Source of the DNA: Rhodospirillales bacterium
Lineage (GTDB): Bacteria > Pseudomonadota > Alphaproteobacteria > Kiloniellales > JACOMY01
Assembly (NCBI GenBank): GCA_014324045.1
Contig: JACOMY010000009.1
Span: 1-64,000, forward strand
Direction of reading: 5' to 3'
Length of the DNA: 64,000 nucleotides
Shown here: piece after piece, positions 9,345 through 17,968 of the stretch
How the letters are laid out: each line of letters begins with the position of its first letter
How positions within the stretch are numbered: the stretch's first letter is position 1
Program-made: the position numbers and the translations under genes
Notes under the pieces: model-generated
Database searches by the model: none
What the model was told of the DNA's origin: nothing
What the model saw: the letters and a program-made list of their open reading frames with translations, nothing else

Positions 9345-9771
9345 AGTCAATGTCACCTCGGTGATCCCCGCCGCGATCGACAGGGTCTGGGCGGTGATCC
9401 GCGACTTCAACGCCATGCCCGCATGGCACCCTCTGATTGCCGCAAGCCGGATTGAGACCGGTGCGCCCTCCGATCAGGTGGGCTGTGTGCGGAACTTCAC
9501 CTTGACCGATGGCGCGCGCATCCGGGAGAAACTGCTTGCACTGTCGGATCTGGATCGCAGCTTTGCCTATGGCATTCTGGAAGCGGATGTGCCGCTCAGG
9601 GACTACACCGCCGGCATTTCCCTGAAAGCTGTCACCGATGGCGAAGCAACCTTTGGGCACTGGTGGGCCAAATTCAACGCGCCCGCCGGCCAGGAAGCCG
9701 ACCTGTTGCGGATGGTAGAGCAAGATGTCTTCCGCGCTGGGTTCGAAGCGCTCAAAAAGCGCTACCTTTAG
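9337..9771 (+). CDS. SRPBCC (START-like) family protein
   Basis: 144 residues with the SRPBCC/polyketide cyclase-dehydrase pattern: VIPAAIDRVWAVIRDFNAMPAWHPLI at the N-terminus, GCVRNFTL, REKLLALSDLDRSFAYGILE, and a C-terminal helix ending FEALKKRYL. Such proteins form a hydrophobic ligand cavity. An AAGGAGG site at 9324-9330 precedes the ATG, which overlaps the flotillin stop by 8 bp, so it is the last gene of the operon. Ligand unknown. Confidence 0.78.
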   Translation: MLEVNVTSVIPAAIDRVWAVIRDFNAMPAWHPLIAASRIETGAPSDQVGCVRNFTLTDGARIREKLLALSDLDRSFAYGILEADVPLRDYTAGISLKAVTDGEATFGHWWAKFNAPAGQEADLLRMVEQDVFRAGFEALKKRYL

Positions 9772-10272
9772 GCTAGGGCTTGTATATACAACTCATGCGG
9801 TTTTTTTCCCGATTCTGGGTTTCTGCCTGATTCTGGGCCGCTGCCGGAATGCTCGGCCGGGTTGGGTTTGTGGTAATCTTCCGATTTTGTCGCAGCCAAT
9901 GCGGAAGCTAGGCTCGGCAGAGCGGTCATAAGATTTTCGCGGGCGCTTTTGTGTTCCCTTTCGGCGGATTCCCTCTTTGCCGCCCAGGCCATGGCTAGGA
10001 CAAAAAAACTGGCAAGCAAGCTCGACTTTTCGCGATTGACAGCTTCGTGATTGACAGCTTCGTGATTGACAGCTTCGTGATTGACAGGCGGGTGTCCTCC
10101 AGCTCGAAGCCCCTGGTCTTTGCTTCGGCAAACAGACATTCGATGACCTGGCCTTTGCGTTAGGCAGTCAGGGCGCGATGGGCCGGCCGCTTGCTGACCG
10201 CAATCGGGCATTCCTTACCCCTGATGCGCTTGGCGGCGAAGTTCAGCCAGACGTGCCGGCCATGCCGCTGCG
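9772..10272 (-). pseudogene. Degenerate IS4-like transposase C-terminal region
   Basis: Reading the minus strand from about 10272 gives GRHVWLNFAAKRIRGKECPI, then HRALTA, an in-frame TAA, and KGQVIECLFAEAKTRGFELEDTRL. The IECLFA-x4-RGF-xLEDTRL pattern is the catalytic C-terminal motif of IS4-type DDE transposases. It then runs into a 15-bp tandem triplication and changes frame into SSLLASFFVLAMAWAAK, the hydrophobic helix that normally follows. The N-terminal two thirds are absent and no intact inverted ends were recognised. This is old debris at the junction between the transporter operon and the truncated smc gene. Confidence 0.65.
10034..10087. repeat. 15-bp tandem repeat, three units plus a partial one
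   Basis: The unit GATTGACAGCTTCGT occurs at 10034-10048, 10049-10063 and 10064-10078, followed by a partial fourth copy. On the minus strand it encodes a repeated TKLSI inside the transposase remnant, where one copy would be expected. Probably slippage in a decaying gene. Confidence 0.85.
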
Positions 10273-10280
10273 GAAGCCGC

Positions 10281-10787
10281 CTAGCGCTTCAATCTGATCC
10301 CGCGGCCGGCGTCCTCCGGCGCCGCCAGGCCCGCCTGCAGGCGATCCAGCCTGGCCAGGGCTTCCAGCATGGGCCGGCCGAAAGGGGCGGCGCGGGGCGG
10401 CCTGCCGGCGACGTGCAGCAGCAGGAACTCGGCCGCGGCCACCGGTGTCTCCCGGCCTTGGGCCCAGGTCCGGTTGTAGAGCCGCAGGCGCTTGGCATCG
10501 CGCTCGAAGACCTGGCTGGTGACGGTCAGCCGCTGACCTTCCTTCACCTCCAGGAAATAGCGGATGTGGGTCTCCAGCGTGTAGAGCGTGCCCTGGCCGC
10601 TCTCGCGATAGGCCCGGTCGCAGCCGATCGTCTCCGTAAGGCGATCGGTGCCCCAGCTCATGATCAGCAGGTAATAGCTCTCGTTCATGTGGCCGTTGTA
10701 GTCCAGCCACTCCGGACGGCAGACACCCTGCCAGACTACCGGACCGCCTTTGCGGCGCAAGGCTTCCCATTCCGGATCGCCCATCAT
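10281..10787 (-). CDS. Thioesterase family protein (hotdog fold)
   Basis: 168 residues. The N-terminal [20 protein letters not shown] carries the acidic residue and GHMN motif of 4-hydroxybenzoyl-CoA-type hotdog thioesterases, resembling those found beside carnitine dehydrogenase. [19 protein letters not shown] is the central beta strand pair. Start is the first of two adjacent ATG codons; it overlaps the TGA of the smc fragment (ATGA). Substrate is unknown. It lies where the rest of smc would be expected, so it was probably joined to that promoter by rearrangement. Confidence 0.75.
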   Translation of the reverse strand: MMGDPEWEALRRKGGPVVWQGVCRPEWLDYNGHMNESYYLLIMSWGTDRLTETIGCDRAYRESGQGTLYTLETHIRYFLEVKEGQRLTVTSQVFERDAKRLRLYNRTWAQGRETPVAAAEFLLLHVAGRPPRAAPFGRPMLEALARLDRLQAGLAAPEDAGRGIRLKR

Positions 10788-11041
10788 GTACAGTCCCTGC
10801 GGGCCTCGGCCAAGGTTTGGCGCGCCTCCGCCGAATCCGGCAGTACGGCGTCGTCCCTCTCGCCGCTGCGCAGGCGCTTGGCCGAGGTCTCGCCCATAAC
10901 CCAGCGCAGAGCCTCGACCAGATTGGATTTGCCGCAGTCCTTGGGTCCCACGATCCCCGTGGTGCCGCTTTCGATCGGCAGCTCCGTCGAATCGACGAAG
11001 GATTTGCAGCCGGCCAGGCGCAGACGCGTGAACTGCAGCAA
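10784..11041 (-). pseudogene. smc: Truncated smc: N-terminal 85 codons only
   Basis: The peptide [20 protein letters not shown], then a Walker A region [20 protein letters not shown] and [16 protein letters not shown], is the very start of chromosome-condensation protein SMC (normally about 1150 residues). The Walker A reads GPKDCGKSN instead of the usual GPNGCGKSN, two changes at nucleotide-binding positions. The start codon is TTG. The frame then loses similarity and stops at the thioesterase start. The gene sits directly downstream of a DsbA-like gene, a usual position for smc in Rhodospirillales as I recall. A functional copy would have to lie elsewhere. Confidence 0.8.
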
Positions 11042-11081
11042 TCCTTCTCCCTATCGCTCTCCGGTTATCGCTCTCTGGGCG

Positions 11082-11777
11082 CTAGCGTCCCTGCTCTTCG
11101 GCGATCAGCGCCGAGAGCTCCTCGTAGGTCTCGTAGCTAGCGTTAGAGACCTTCGCGCCGTTCAGAATAAGCGTGGGCGTAACGCTGATGCCGTAGGTGG
11201 CTTCGGCATACTCGATGCCCATGACCAGACGGTCGAAGGTGGCCTGGTCGCTGATGCAGGATTCGAAGCGCGCCTTGTCGAAACCGGCCAACTGGCTCAG
11301 CGTGAAGAGTTCCGCGCCCGGATCCTCGGCCATCAGCCAGCTGCGCTGCTCCCTATAGAGCAGCTCGATGAAGCCGAAGAAGGCATTGCCCTCCAGGCAA
11401 TCGGCGACCATCGCCGCCCAGAGCGCCGGCCTGTTCAGCGGAAAATCGCGATAGACATAGAGCAGCTTGCCGCTGTCCACCCAATCCTGCTTGATCGAAG
11501 GCAGCATGGCGCTGTGAAAGCGCGCGCAGTGCGGACAGCTGAGCGAGGCATACTCGATCAGCACTGCCGGCGCCTCGCGGTTGCCGAGCATCCGGTCGCC
11601 ATCAAGCAGCCCTCGGGCATCGGCCTTCAGGGGTTCCCTATCGCTTTCCTCGGCACGCAGGCCGCGCGGCAGGCCCGCCAGCAGAGGCAGCGCAGCGGCC
11701 CCGACAAGAGTTGACCCGACAAGCATTGCCCCAGCAAGAATTGAACGCCGATCCCTCAGGATATGCTTGGTTTTCAT
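11082..11777 (-). CDS. DsbA family thiol:disulfide protein, periplasmic
   Basis: 231 residues from the ATG at 11777, which has a GGTGGG site 8 bp upstream; a GTG at 11789 is an alternative. An RR-containing N-terminus (RDRRSILAGAMLVGSTLV) looks like a Tat-type or Sec export signal. The thioredoxin fold carries the active site CPHC in YASLSCPHCARFH, and the cis-proline loop SVTPTLILNGAKV near the C-terminus. It probably oxidises or isomerises exported proteins. It is the gene that normally precedes smc. Confidence 0.85.
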   Translation of the reverse strand: MKTKHILRDRRSILAGAMLVGSTLVGAAALPLLAGLPRGLRAEESDREPLKADARGLLDGDRMLGNREAPAVLIEYASLSCPHCARFHSAMLPSIKQDWVDSGKLLYVYRDFPLNRPALWAAMVADCLEGNAFFGFIELLYREQRSWLMAEDPGAELFTLSQLAGFDKARFESCISDQATFDRLVMGIEYAEATYGISVTPTLILNGAKVSNASYETYEELSALIAEEQGR

Positions 11778-11956
11778 CGATTTACCCACCAGATGTTGTA
11801 GATCCTACGATACACGGCAGCCTGAAACAAGCCTCTTGTTTCCACAAGGCTGTCGAGGCCCCCGGCCGGCCTGCAAGCCGTAACCTGTGCCAGCGCGCCA
11901 CAAAGACCAGCCCACGAATGCCGGACTATGGCAAGTCGAAAAGCCGCCGGTTGGGC

Positions 11957-12481
11957 TCAGGTCGCACCATCTTGATCGCGGCGTGAGGCCAAGCTTCCGG
12001 CCAGGCGGGCCAAGGCCCGGTCCAGTGCCTCATGACCGCTGCCCGGCAGACCTTTTAGCGGCTCCGGCGGTGGCGCCAGCGGCCCGGCCGGCGCGGCGCC
12101 GGGTCCGGGGAGGCGGGCCACCTGCTTGATGCGCAGCCGCTCCACCGCCCGCACGCCCAGGAAGGCATTGACCCGCCCGATCAGCTGTGGCGCGCGGTGC
12201 TGCAGTTCCAATGCCGCCCAGGAGAGGCAGGCGAGCTCCAGCGCCCCGGCCTTGGCGCCGGCCGGTCCCTGCGGCCGCAAAGCCAGAGGCTGGCAAAGGG
12301 CCGCAATCTCTTGTCCCACGGCGTCTTGCCAATCCAGCAGCAAGGCCGCCTCCAAAGGCGGCCGCTTCTTCAGCAGAGGCTGCATCAAGGGACGCAGCGC
12401 CTTGCCCAGAGGTCGGAGACCGCCGCGCCGGCGGGTCTCTTTCCCGGCCGTTTTTTGGGTCATTATTTTCTGCGCCATCAT
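11957..12481 (-). CDS. DUF721 family protein (DciA-like)
   Basis: 174 residues, arginine- and proline-rich ends around a DUF721 core: LLLDWQDAVGQEIAALCQPLAL, then LELACLSWAALELQHRAPQLIGRVNAFLG and VERLRIKQVARLPG. The family includes DciA, the ancestral loader of replicative helicase DnaB. It is divergent from mutY, with which it often neighbours in alphaproteobacteria. The C-terminal extension after residue 130 is low complexity. Role in helicase loading is by family only. Confidence 0.75.
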   Translation of the reverse strand: MMAQKIMTQKTAGKETRRRGGLRPLGKALRPLMQPLLKKRPPLEAALLLDWQDAVGQEIAALCQPLALRPQGPAGAKAGALELACLSWAALELQHRAPQLIGRVNAFLGVRAVERLRIKQVARLPGPGAAPAGPLAPPPEPLKGLPGSGHEALDRALARLAGSLASRRDQDGAT

Positions 12482-12573
12482 TTTTTGGGCCGTGCCGTCT
12501 TCGTAACTCCGTATCTTTCTTGCGGAAGTTTAGCCGATGCACTCGAAGAAATCGCCCCCCGAAATTGCCCATC

Positions 12574-13683
12574 ATGAAATCGCCCATGTCTATCGCCGGC
12601 AAAACCAACAGTTCCCGCCTGCACGCCGATCTTCTGGCCTGGTACGACCGCAACCGCCGCACCTTCCCCTGGCGTGCGCCGGCCGGCAGCCGCCCCGATC
12701 CCTACCGGGTTTGGCTCAGCGAGATCATGCTGCAGCAGACCGCGACGGCGGCCGCCGGCCCCTACTTCGAGCGCTTTGTCGCCCATTTCCCCGACGTCTT
12801 CGCCCTGGCGGCGGCAGAGCAGGACGAGGTCCTGCGGCTCTGGGCCGGGCTGGGCTACTACGCCCGCGCCCGCAATCTGCACGCCTGCGCCCAGCGTCTG
12901 GTCGCCGAATTCGGTGGCCGCTTCCCGCAGACCCAAGCAGCGCTGCGGAGCCTCCCCGGCATCGGGACCTACACCGCCGCCGCACTGGCCGCCATTGCTT
13001 TCGACCGGCCGGCGGCCCCGGTAGACGGCAATTGGGAACGGGTGCTGGCCCGCCTCTTCGACCTGCACGAACCGCTGCCGCAAGCCAAACCCGGCCTGCG
13101 CGCCCTGGGCGAGGGCCTGGTGCCGCCGCGGCGTGCCGGGGACTTCGCGCAAGCCATGATGGATCTGGGCGCCACAGTCTGCACACCGGCCCGCCCGCGC
13201 TGTCTGCTTTGCCCCTTGCAGGCGCATTGCCGCGCCAGGGCCGCCGGCACTGCCGACGGCCTGCCGCGCAAGGCGCCGAGGAAGGAAAAGCCGCAAAGCT
13301 ACGGCGCCGCCTTCTACGCCCTGTCGCACGCCGGCCATCTGCTGCTGCGGCGGCGTCCGCAGCAGGGCCTGCTGGGCGGCATGATGGAGCTGCCCGGCAC
13401 GCCCTGGCGCGCCGAACCCTGGCAGGAGGCTGAGGCACTGGCCTTCGCCCCCGGCCCGGCCGCCTGGGAGAAGCTGCCCGGCCAGGTCAGCCATGTCTTC
13501 ACCCACTTCCGGCTATCGCTGGTCTTGTGGCGGGCGGCCGATCTGGACCGTCAAGCCGGCTGGACCGGCGCAGCGGCAGCATCCTGGGTATCGCTGGCAA
13601 GAGTCGGCGGCGAGGCCCTCCCAAGCGTCATGATAAAGGCGATCCGGCACGCGCAGCGGACGGACGGCCACGCCGTTCCCTGA
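12574..13683 (+). CDS. mutY: A/G-specific adenine DNA glycosylase MutY
   Basis: 369 residues. Removes adenine mispaired with 8-oxoguanine. Visible: WLSEIMLQQTATAAAGPYFERF (helix pair), the helix-hairpin-helix SLPGIGTYTAAALAAIAF, catalytic Asp in PVDGNWERVLARLF (usual family reading is DGNV; here V is W), the 4Fe-4S cysteines spaced 6-2-5 in CTPARPRCLLCPLQAHC, and a C-terminal NUDIX-like domain with QGLLGGMMELPGTPW and SHVFTHFRLSL. The frame is open far upstream; ATG 12574 is chosen because homology starts just after it, with ATG 12586 as alternative. Confidence 0.88.
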   Translation: MKSPMSIAGKTNSSRLHADLLAWYDRNRRTFPWRAPAGSRPDPYRVWLSEIMLQQTATAAAGPYFERFVAHFPDVFALAAAEQDEVLRLWAGLGYYARARNLHACAQRLVAEFGGRFPQTQAALRSLPGIGTYTAAALAAIAFDRPAAPVDGNWERVLARLFDLHEPLPQAKPGLRALGEGLVPPRRAGDFAQAMMDLGATVCTPARPRCLLCPLQAHCRARAAGTADGLPRKAPRKEKPQSYGAAFYALSHAGHLLLRRRPQQGLLGGMMELPGTPWRAEPWQEAEALAFAPGPAAWEKLPGQVSHVFTHFRLSLVLWRAADLDRQAGWTGAAAASWVSLARVGGEALPSVMIKAIRHAQRTDGHAVP

Positions 13684-13691
13684 CCCCTGCG

Positions 13692-14210
13692 CTACCCGCC
13701 CCGGTTCTGCCTGATCTGCTGGCGGGTCAGCACCATGCCAATGTAGATGCGGTAGCTGGACCGGGAACGGCTCTTGCGGATCGGCAGCTTCGGCACGACC
13801 CGTTCCACCAGGCGGATGCGCCGGCCCCCGGCGGAAAGCGGGATCGACACTGGGAACTCCTCGCGCGCCAGCACCTGCCGATCGGCCGAGGTGACCGCGA
13901 CGAAATAGGCGAAGTCCGCCCGGTCGCCCTGCATCGCCGGCCCGCGCCGCGCCACGATCGCCACCGTGAGTTCGGTCTCGAAGTCGTCGCCGCTATGGGT
14001 GCAGACCGGTGTCACGCTTTCGATGGTGGCTTCGTACTCCACATCGATCAGGTCGGTGCCATCGGTATAGCGCACCAGTTTCGCCGCATCCGGCAGGATG
14101 GCCACCGCTGGACAGGGCAGGGAATCGGGTGCAAGAGTCGAACAGCCGGCAAGCAGAAAGAGCAGAACCGGCGCCAGCCGCAGCCCTGCCGTCGCGATGC
14201 GAAGATCCAC
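13692..14210 (-). CDS. Putative lipoprotein of unknown function
   Basis: 172 residues from a GTG at 14210. The N-terminus has a hydrophobic stretch ending in a clear lipobox, LLFLLAGC, with the acylated Cys near residue 22, so the product is likely anchored in a membrane. The rest is a beta-rich domain (SVTPVCTHSGDDFETELTVA, PVSIPLSAGGRRIRLVERVV) that I do not recognise beyond conserved alphaproteobacterial hypothetical proteins. The frame stays open upstream into the CDGSH gene, but that part is a shadow. Convergent with mutY. Confidence 0.65.
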   Translation of the reverse strand: MDLRIATAGLRLAPVLLFLLAGCSTLAPDSLPCPAVAILPDAAKLVRYTDGTDLIDVEYEATIESVTPVCTHSGDDFETELTVAIVARRGPAMQGDRADFAYFVAVTSADRQVLAREEFPVSIPLSAGGRRIRLVERVVPKLPIRKSRSRSSYRIYIGMVLTRQQIRQNRGG

Positions 14211-14238
14211 CCTGGCCCAATCCTGTTCAAGCGTCCCG

Positions 14239-14490
14239 TTAAAGCTTGTTATGCGTCCCGTCGCAGAGCGGCTGTTTGCCGGTGGCCTTGCAACCGCAGA
14301 AATAGAGATCCTTGGCCGCCTCGGCCTTATAGGCGACCGGCGCCAGGCCGGTCGTCTTGTGCGACCCATCGCAGAAGGGCTGCTTAGCACTGCGCCCGCA
14401 GCTGCACCAGAAATAGGTCTTGCCGGCCTCGACCGAGACCTTGAAAGGCGCCTTCTTGGCCGGGATCGCCTCGCCACTCGCTTGCGGCAT
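14239..14490 (-). CDS. CDGSH iron-sulfur domain protein
   Basis: 83 residues with two CDGSH-type 2Fe-2S binding motifs: CSCGRSAKQPFCDGSH and CGCKATGKQPLCDGTH. Each supplies three Cys and one His ligand (mitoNEET-like). A compact cytoplasmic protein; electron transfer or redox/iron sensing is suggested for the family. It is divergent from ispH, whose product is also an Fe-S protein. Confidence 0.88.
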   Translation of the reverse strand: MPQASGEAIPAKKAPFKVSVEAGKTYFWCSCGRSAKQPFCDGSHKTTGLAPVAYKAEAAKDLYFCGCKATGKQPLCDGTHNKL

Positions 14491-14715
14491 GCCGCTGTTA
14501 TCCTTCTTTTATCCTGCTCTTCGCTCCGCTATCGTGCCAGATCGTCGGCAGCGGGGTCGGCACAACCTTAAGTCAAGGCAGCGGGCGGCAGCAAGCGCTG
14601 CGGCCACTGCACCGGACAGCCGGCCGCCTCAAGACGGCGGCGCCCGATGCGATGCACCGGTTTGGCACCAGCGTACCGGTACCCCAATTCAGTACAAGGA
14701 CATCCGGTTGAAACC

Positions 14716-15675
14716 ATGAGCCTGCAGAACCCACCCCTGACCGTCCTGCTGGCCGGCCCGCGCGGCTTCTGCGCCGGCGTCGAGCGGGCCATCGAGATCG
14801 TCGAGCGCACGCTCGGCAAGTACGGCGCCCCGGTCTACGTCCGCCACGAGATCGTCCACAACCGCTTCGTGGTGGAGAACCTGCAGGCCAAGGGCGCGGT
14901 CTTCGTCGAGGAACTGAACGAGGTGCCGGACGGCGCGCCGGTCATCTTCTCGGCACACGGCGTGCCGAAATCGGTGCCGGCTGAGGCAGAACGCCGCGGG
15001 ATGCTTTATCTCGACGCCACCTGCCCGCTGGTCTCGAAGGTGCACCGCGAGGCTGAGCGCCAACACCGCCTGGGCAACCAGATCGTGATGATCGGCCATC
15101 AGGGCCACCCGGAGGTGATCGGCACCATGGGCCAGCTGCCCAAGGGTTCGATCGTCCTGGTGGAGACGGTGCAGGACGTGGAGAAGCTGGAAGTAGCCGA
15201 CCCCGGCAAGCTGGGCTTCATCACCCAGACCACGCTCTCGGTCGACGACACCCACTCCATCGTCGAGGCGCTGACTGCCCGCTTCCCGCAGATCCTGGGC
15301 CCGAGGAAAGAAGACATCTGCTACGCCACCACCAACCGGCAGGAGGCGGTGAAAGCCATCGCCGGCCGCAGCGATGCCATGATCGTGGTGGGCGCGCCCA
15401 ACTCCTCCAACTCGCGGCGCTTGGTCGAGGTCGCGGAGAAGCAGGGCTGCCGCAAGGCGGTGATGGTGCAGCGCGCCCAAGATCTGGATCTGTCCCTGCT
15501 GAAGGACGTCGCCTCGGTCGGGCTCACCGCCGGCGCTTCGGCCCCCGAAGTCCTGGTCGAAGAGGTCATCGCCCTGCTGCGCGAACACTACAGGGTCATC
15601 ATCGAAGAGGTCGTGGTCCGTAACGAAAGCGTGGTCTTCAAGCTACCCCGTCAACTGACCGAAAGCGCCGCTTAG
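14716..15675 (+). CDS. ispH: 4-hydroxy-3-methylbut-2-enyl diphosphate reductase IspH
   Basis: 319 residues. Last step of the MEP isoprenoid pathway, making IPP and DMAPP with a 4Fe-4S cluster. Cluster cysteines are seen in [24 protein letters not shown] and [13 protein letters not shown]; substrate-binding [40 protein letters not shown] and [10 protein letters not shown] are all present. Start ATG at 14716 begins the conserved segment; the upstream open frame is not conserved. It precedes thrB by 16 bp, an order I recall from related genomes. Confidence 0.97.
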   Translation: MSLQNPPLTVLLAGPRGFCAGVERAIEIVERTLGKYGAPVYVRHEIVHNRFVVENLQAKGAVFVEELNEVPDGAPVIFSAHGVPKSVPAEAERRGMLYLDATCPLVSKVHREAERQHRLGNQIVMIGHQGHPEVIGTMGQLPKGSIVLVETVQDVEKLEVADPGKLGFITQTTLSVDDTHSIVEALTARFPQILGPRKEDICYATTNRQEAVKAIAGRSDAMIVVGAPNSSNSRRLVEVAEKQGCRKAVMVQRAQDLDLSLLKDVASVGLTAGASAPEVLVEEVIALLREHYRVIIEEVVVRNESVVFKLPRQLTESAA

Positions 15676-15691
15676 AGGGACGGCGGCAGGC

Positions 15692-16660
15692 ATGGCGGTC
15701 TACACCGAAGTCGGCAGCGAGGCGCTGGCAGCCTTCCTTGAGCCCTACGCGCTGGGCCGTTTGACCGCCGCCAAGGGCATCGCCGAGGGCGTCGAAAATT
15801 CCAACTACATGATCGAGACGACACAAGGCCGTTTCATCCTGACGCTCTATGAGAAGCGCGTCCGGCCTGAAGACCTGCCCTTCTTCATCGCCCTGATGCG
15901 CCATCTGGCAGCTGCAGGCCTGGCCTGCCCGCAGCCTGTGGCGGCCCGCGACGGGGCCGTGCTGCGCCGCCTGGCCGGCCGTCCGGCCGCCCTCTTCACT
16001 TTTCTCGCAGGCCTGTCGCCGCAGCAGGTGCAGGACTGGCACTGCGCCGCCCTCGGCAGCGCGCTGGCCCGGCTGCATCGCGCTGCCGAGGGCTTCCCCG
16101 AAAGCCGGCCGAACCGGCTCTCGGTCGCCGGCTGGCAACCGCTGATCGAAGACTGCAGGGCGGGCGCCGACGCTGTCTCGCAGAACCTGAGCGAGGAACT
16201 CGACGAGGCCTACCAGACGATTTCTGCCGCCTGGCCCAGGACCTTGCCCAGCGGGATCGTCCATGCCGACCTCTTCCCCGACAATGTTTTCTTCCTCGGC
16301 AAGCAGCTGTCGGGGTTGATCGACTTCTACTTCGCCTGCACGGATTTCTACGCCTACGACCTGGCGGTTTGCCTCAATGCCTGGTGTTTCGACGGCACCC
16401 ACAGCTATGTGCCGGAGCGCGGCGCCGCCCTGATCCAAGCCTATATCCGGGAACGCCGCTTGACCGCCGCCGAACTGCAGGCCCTGCCGGCCCTGGCCGC
16501 CGGGGCCGCGCTGCGCTTCCTTTTGACCCGGCTCTACGACTGGCTGAATCGCCCGCCGGGGGCCATGGTCCGCCCCAAGGACCCGCGCGAATACCTGACC
16601 AGGCTGCGGTTCCACCGCATCGCCCGCGGACCCGAGGCCTATGGCTTTGCCGGCTGCTGA
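15692..16660 (+). CDS. thrB: Homoserine kinase (ThrB, aminoglycoside phosphotransferase fold)
   Basis: 322 residues. Phosphorylates homoserine in threonine biosynthesis. It belongs to the APH-fold type found in proteobacteria: [20 protein letters not shown] (nucleotide loop), the catalytic loop [14 protein letters not shown] with Asp and Asn, and the Mg-binding [17 protein letters not shown]. Length is normal for the family. Follows ispH closely and overlaps rnhA by 20 bp, so ispH-thrB-rnhA are likely co-transcribed. Confidence 0.93.
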   Translation: MAVYTEVGSEALAAFLEPYALGRLTAAKGIAEGVENSNYMIETTQGRFILTLYEKRVRPEDLPFFIALMRHLAAAGLACPQPVAARDGAVLRRLAGRPAALFTFLAGLSPQQVQDWHCAALGSALARLHRAAEGFPESRPNRLSVAGWQPLIEDCRAGADAVSQNLSEELDEAYQTISAAWPRTLPSGIVHADLFPDNVFFLGKQLSGLIDFYFACTDFYAYDLAVCLNAWCFDGTHSYVPERGAALIQAYIRERRLTAAELQALPALAAGAALRFLLTRLYDWLNRPPGAMVRPKDPREYLTRLRFHRIARGPEAYGFAGC

Positions 16661-17117
16661 CGCCCTGATCGAGATCTTCACCGACGGCGCCTGCCTGGGC
16701 AATCCGGGGCCGGGCGGCTGGGCCGCCCTGCTGCGCTACCGCGGCCGCGAAAAGGAACTGACCGGCGCCGAGCCCGACAGCACCAACAACCGCATGGAAC
16801 TGATGGCCGCCATCGCCGCGCTGGAGGCCCTGAAGCGGCCGGCCCGCGTGCGCCTCACCACCGACAGCAGCTACGTTAAGGACGGCATCACCAGGTGGAT
16901 CTCCGGCTGGAAGAAGCAGGGCTGGCGCACCGCCGGCAGGAAGCCGGTGAAGAACCGGGATCTCTGGCAGCGTCTGGATGCCGCCGCCGCACCGCACGAG
17001 GTGGACTGGGTTTGGACCCGCGGTCACGCCGGCCATGCGGAGAACGAGCGGGTCGACGCTCTGGCCCGCGAGGCCGCCCAAACCATGGCCAAAGACATGG
17101 CCCAAATCAAAGCTTAA
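16641..17117 (+). CDS. rnhA: Ribonuclease HI
   Basis: 158 residues. Degrades the RNA of RNA-DNA hybrids. Catalytic acidic residues appear in order: Asp in [18 protein letters not shown], Glu in [13 protein letters not shown], Asp in [12 protein letters not shown], and a final Asp in [14 protein letters not shown]; the basic handle [20 protein letters not shown] is present. Starts inside the 3' end of thrB. Confidence 0.96.
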   Translation: MALPAADALIEIFTDGACLGNPGPGGWAALLRYRGREKELTGAEPDSTNNRMELMAAIAALEALKRPARVRLTTDSSYVKDGITRWISGWKKQGWRTAGRKPVKNRDLWQRLDAAAAPHEVDWVWTRGHAGHAENERVDALAREAAQTMAKDMAQIKA

Positions 17118-17134
17118 GCCATGCGCGCCGCCGA

Positions 17135-17815
17135 TTAGCCCCTCCTCTCCGTCCGGCCCTTCTTGTCCGCCCGATAGGTGTTTAAGAACATCGCCACCGC
17201 ATCCTCGACGATGCGCTCCATCTCCGCCCCGCTCACCGGCTCGCCGGAGAAGATCGACGGCCAGAAACCGCGCGCCTTGATCAAGCCCAGAAACTGCTGT
17301 GCGGCCAGCGCCGGATCCGGCGCTTTCAGCGCGCCGCCCGCATGGGCTGCGGCCATGAAATCCTCGAAGACCGTCATCTGCTGGAACTTGCAGTGCATCT
17401 CCGCGGCCAGCGCCGGATCGCGCAGCGCCTCGCAGATCGACATGCGGGCGTTACGGAAAAAGCAGGGATTGATCAGCAGGCTGCCCTCGGCCCAACCCAG
17501 CGCCCGCAACTGGGTCTCGACCGGCTCCCCCGGCCGGTAGCGGATGCTGAGCGCCGAGCCCACCTGCTCGGCCATGACCTGGAGGATGGCCCGGAACAGA
17601 GCTTCCTTGCTCTCGAAGTGGTTGTAGACCGTGCGTTTGAAGACTTGGGCCCGGCAGGCGACGGCGTCCATCGAGGTCCCGGCGAAACCCTGTTCTTGAA
17701 ACTCCCTCGCCGCTGCGTCCAGAATCTGCTCCCGCTTGCCCTTTGCGGGAACCACGCTTTCACCCTTTCCCGGAACCGATTCCGCCGCTGCACGTTCCAC
17801 TGCCTTAGGTTCCAC
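17135..17815 (-). CDS. TetR family transcriptional regulator
   Basis: 226 residues. The N-terminal helix-turn-helix (about residues 25-75: REQILDAAAREFQEQGFAG, RTVYNHFESKEALFRAIL) is typical TetR; the C-terminal ligand domain is variable, with an AefR-like FEDFMAAA and QFLGLIKARGFWP. The first 25 residues are extra, so a later start is possible. It is divergent from the Ior-type genes; two palindromes lie in the shared promoter region, so it probably represses them and responds to their substrate. Convergent with rnhA. Confidence 0.85.
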   Translation of the reverse strand: MEPKAVERAAAESVPGKGESVVPAKGKREQILDAAAREFQEQGFAGTSMDAVACRAQVFKRTVYNHFESKEALFRAILQVMAEQVGSALSIRYRPGEPVETQLRALGWAEGSLLINPCFFRNARMSICEALRDPALAAEMHCKFQQMTVFEDFMAAAHAGGALKAPDPALAAQQFLGLIKARGFWPSIFSGEPVSGAEMERIVEDAVAMFLNTYRADKKGRTERRG

Positions 17816-17859
17816 CGCCGTACGGGCCTCGCCGAAAGTTTTTCATAAAATTTTTCACT

Positions 17860-17910
17860 GGGCAGTTTACTTGCTGCCCGCTTGGCTTAAGTGACCTCTA
17901 GGTGACACTT
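17860..17910. promoter_or_regulatory. Two palindromes in the tetR-ior divergent promoter
   Basis: GGGCAG at 17860-17865 and CTGCCC at 17874-17879 form a perfect 6-bp inverted repeat with an 8-bp spacer. The segment 17889-17910 reads AAGTG, then ACCTCTAGGT, then CACTT, a second dyad. Both lie between the divergent starts and are the best candidate TetR operators. Confidence 0.45.
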
Positions 17911-17968
17911 TGTAGTTTATGAGCCCCGCCCGCAACCGGGAGCTCCAGCCAACGGGAGACTGCGGCCC

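Noticed and set aside
10034-10087. CRISPR or iteron array
   Set aside because: Direct 15-bp tandem units without spacers, in frame with a transposase remnant; slippage is the simpler view.
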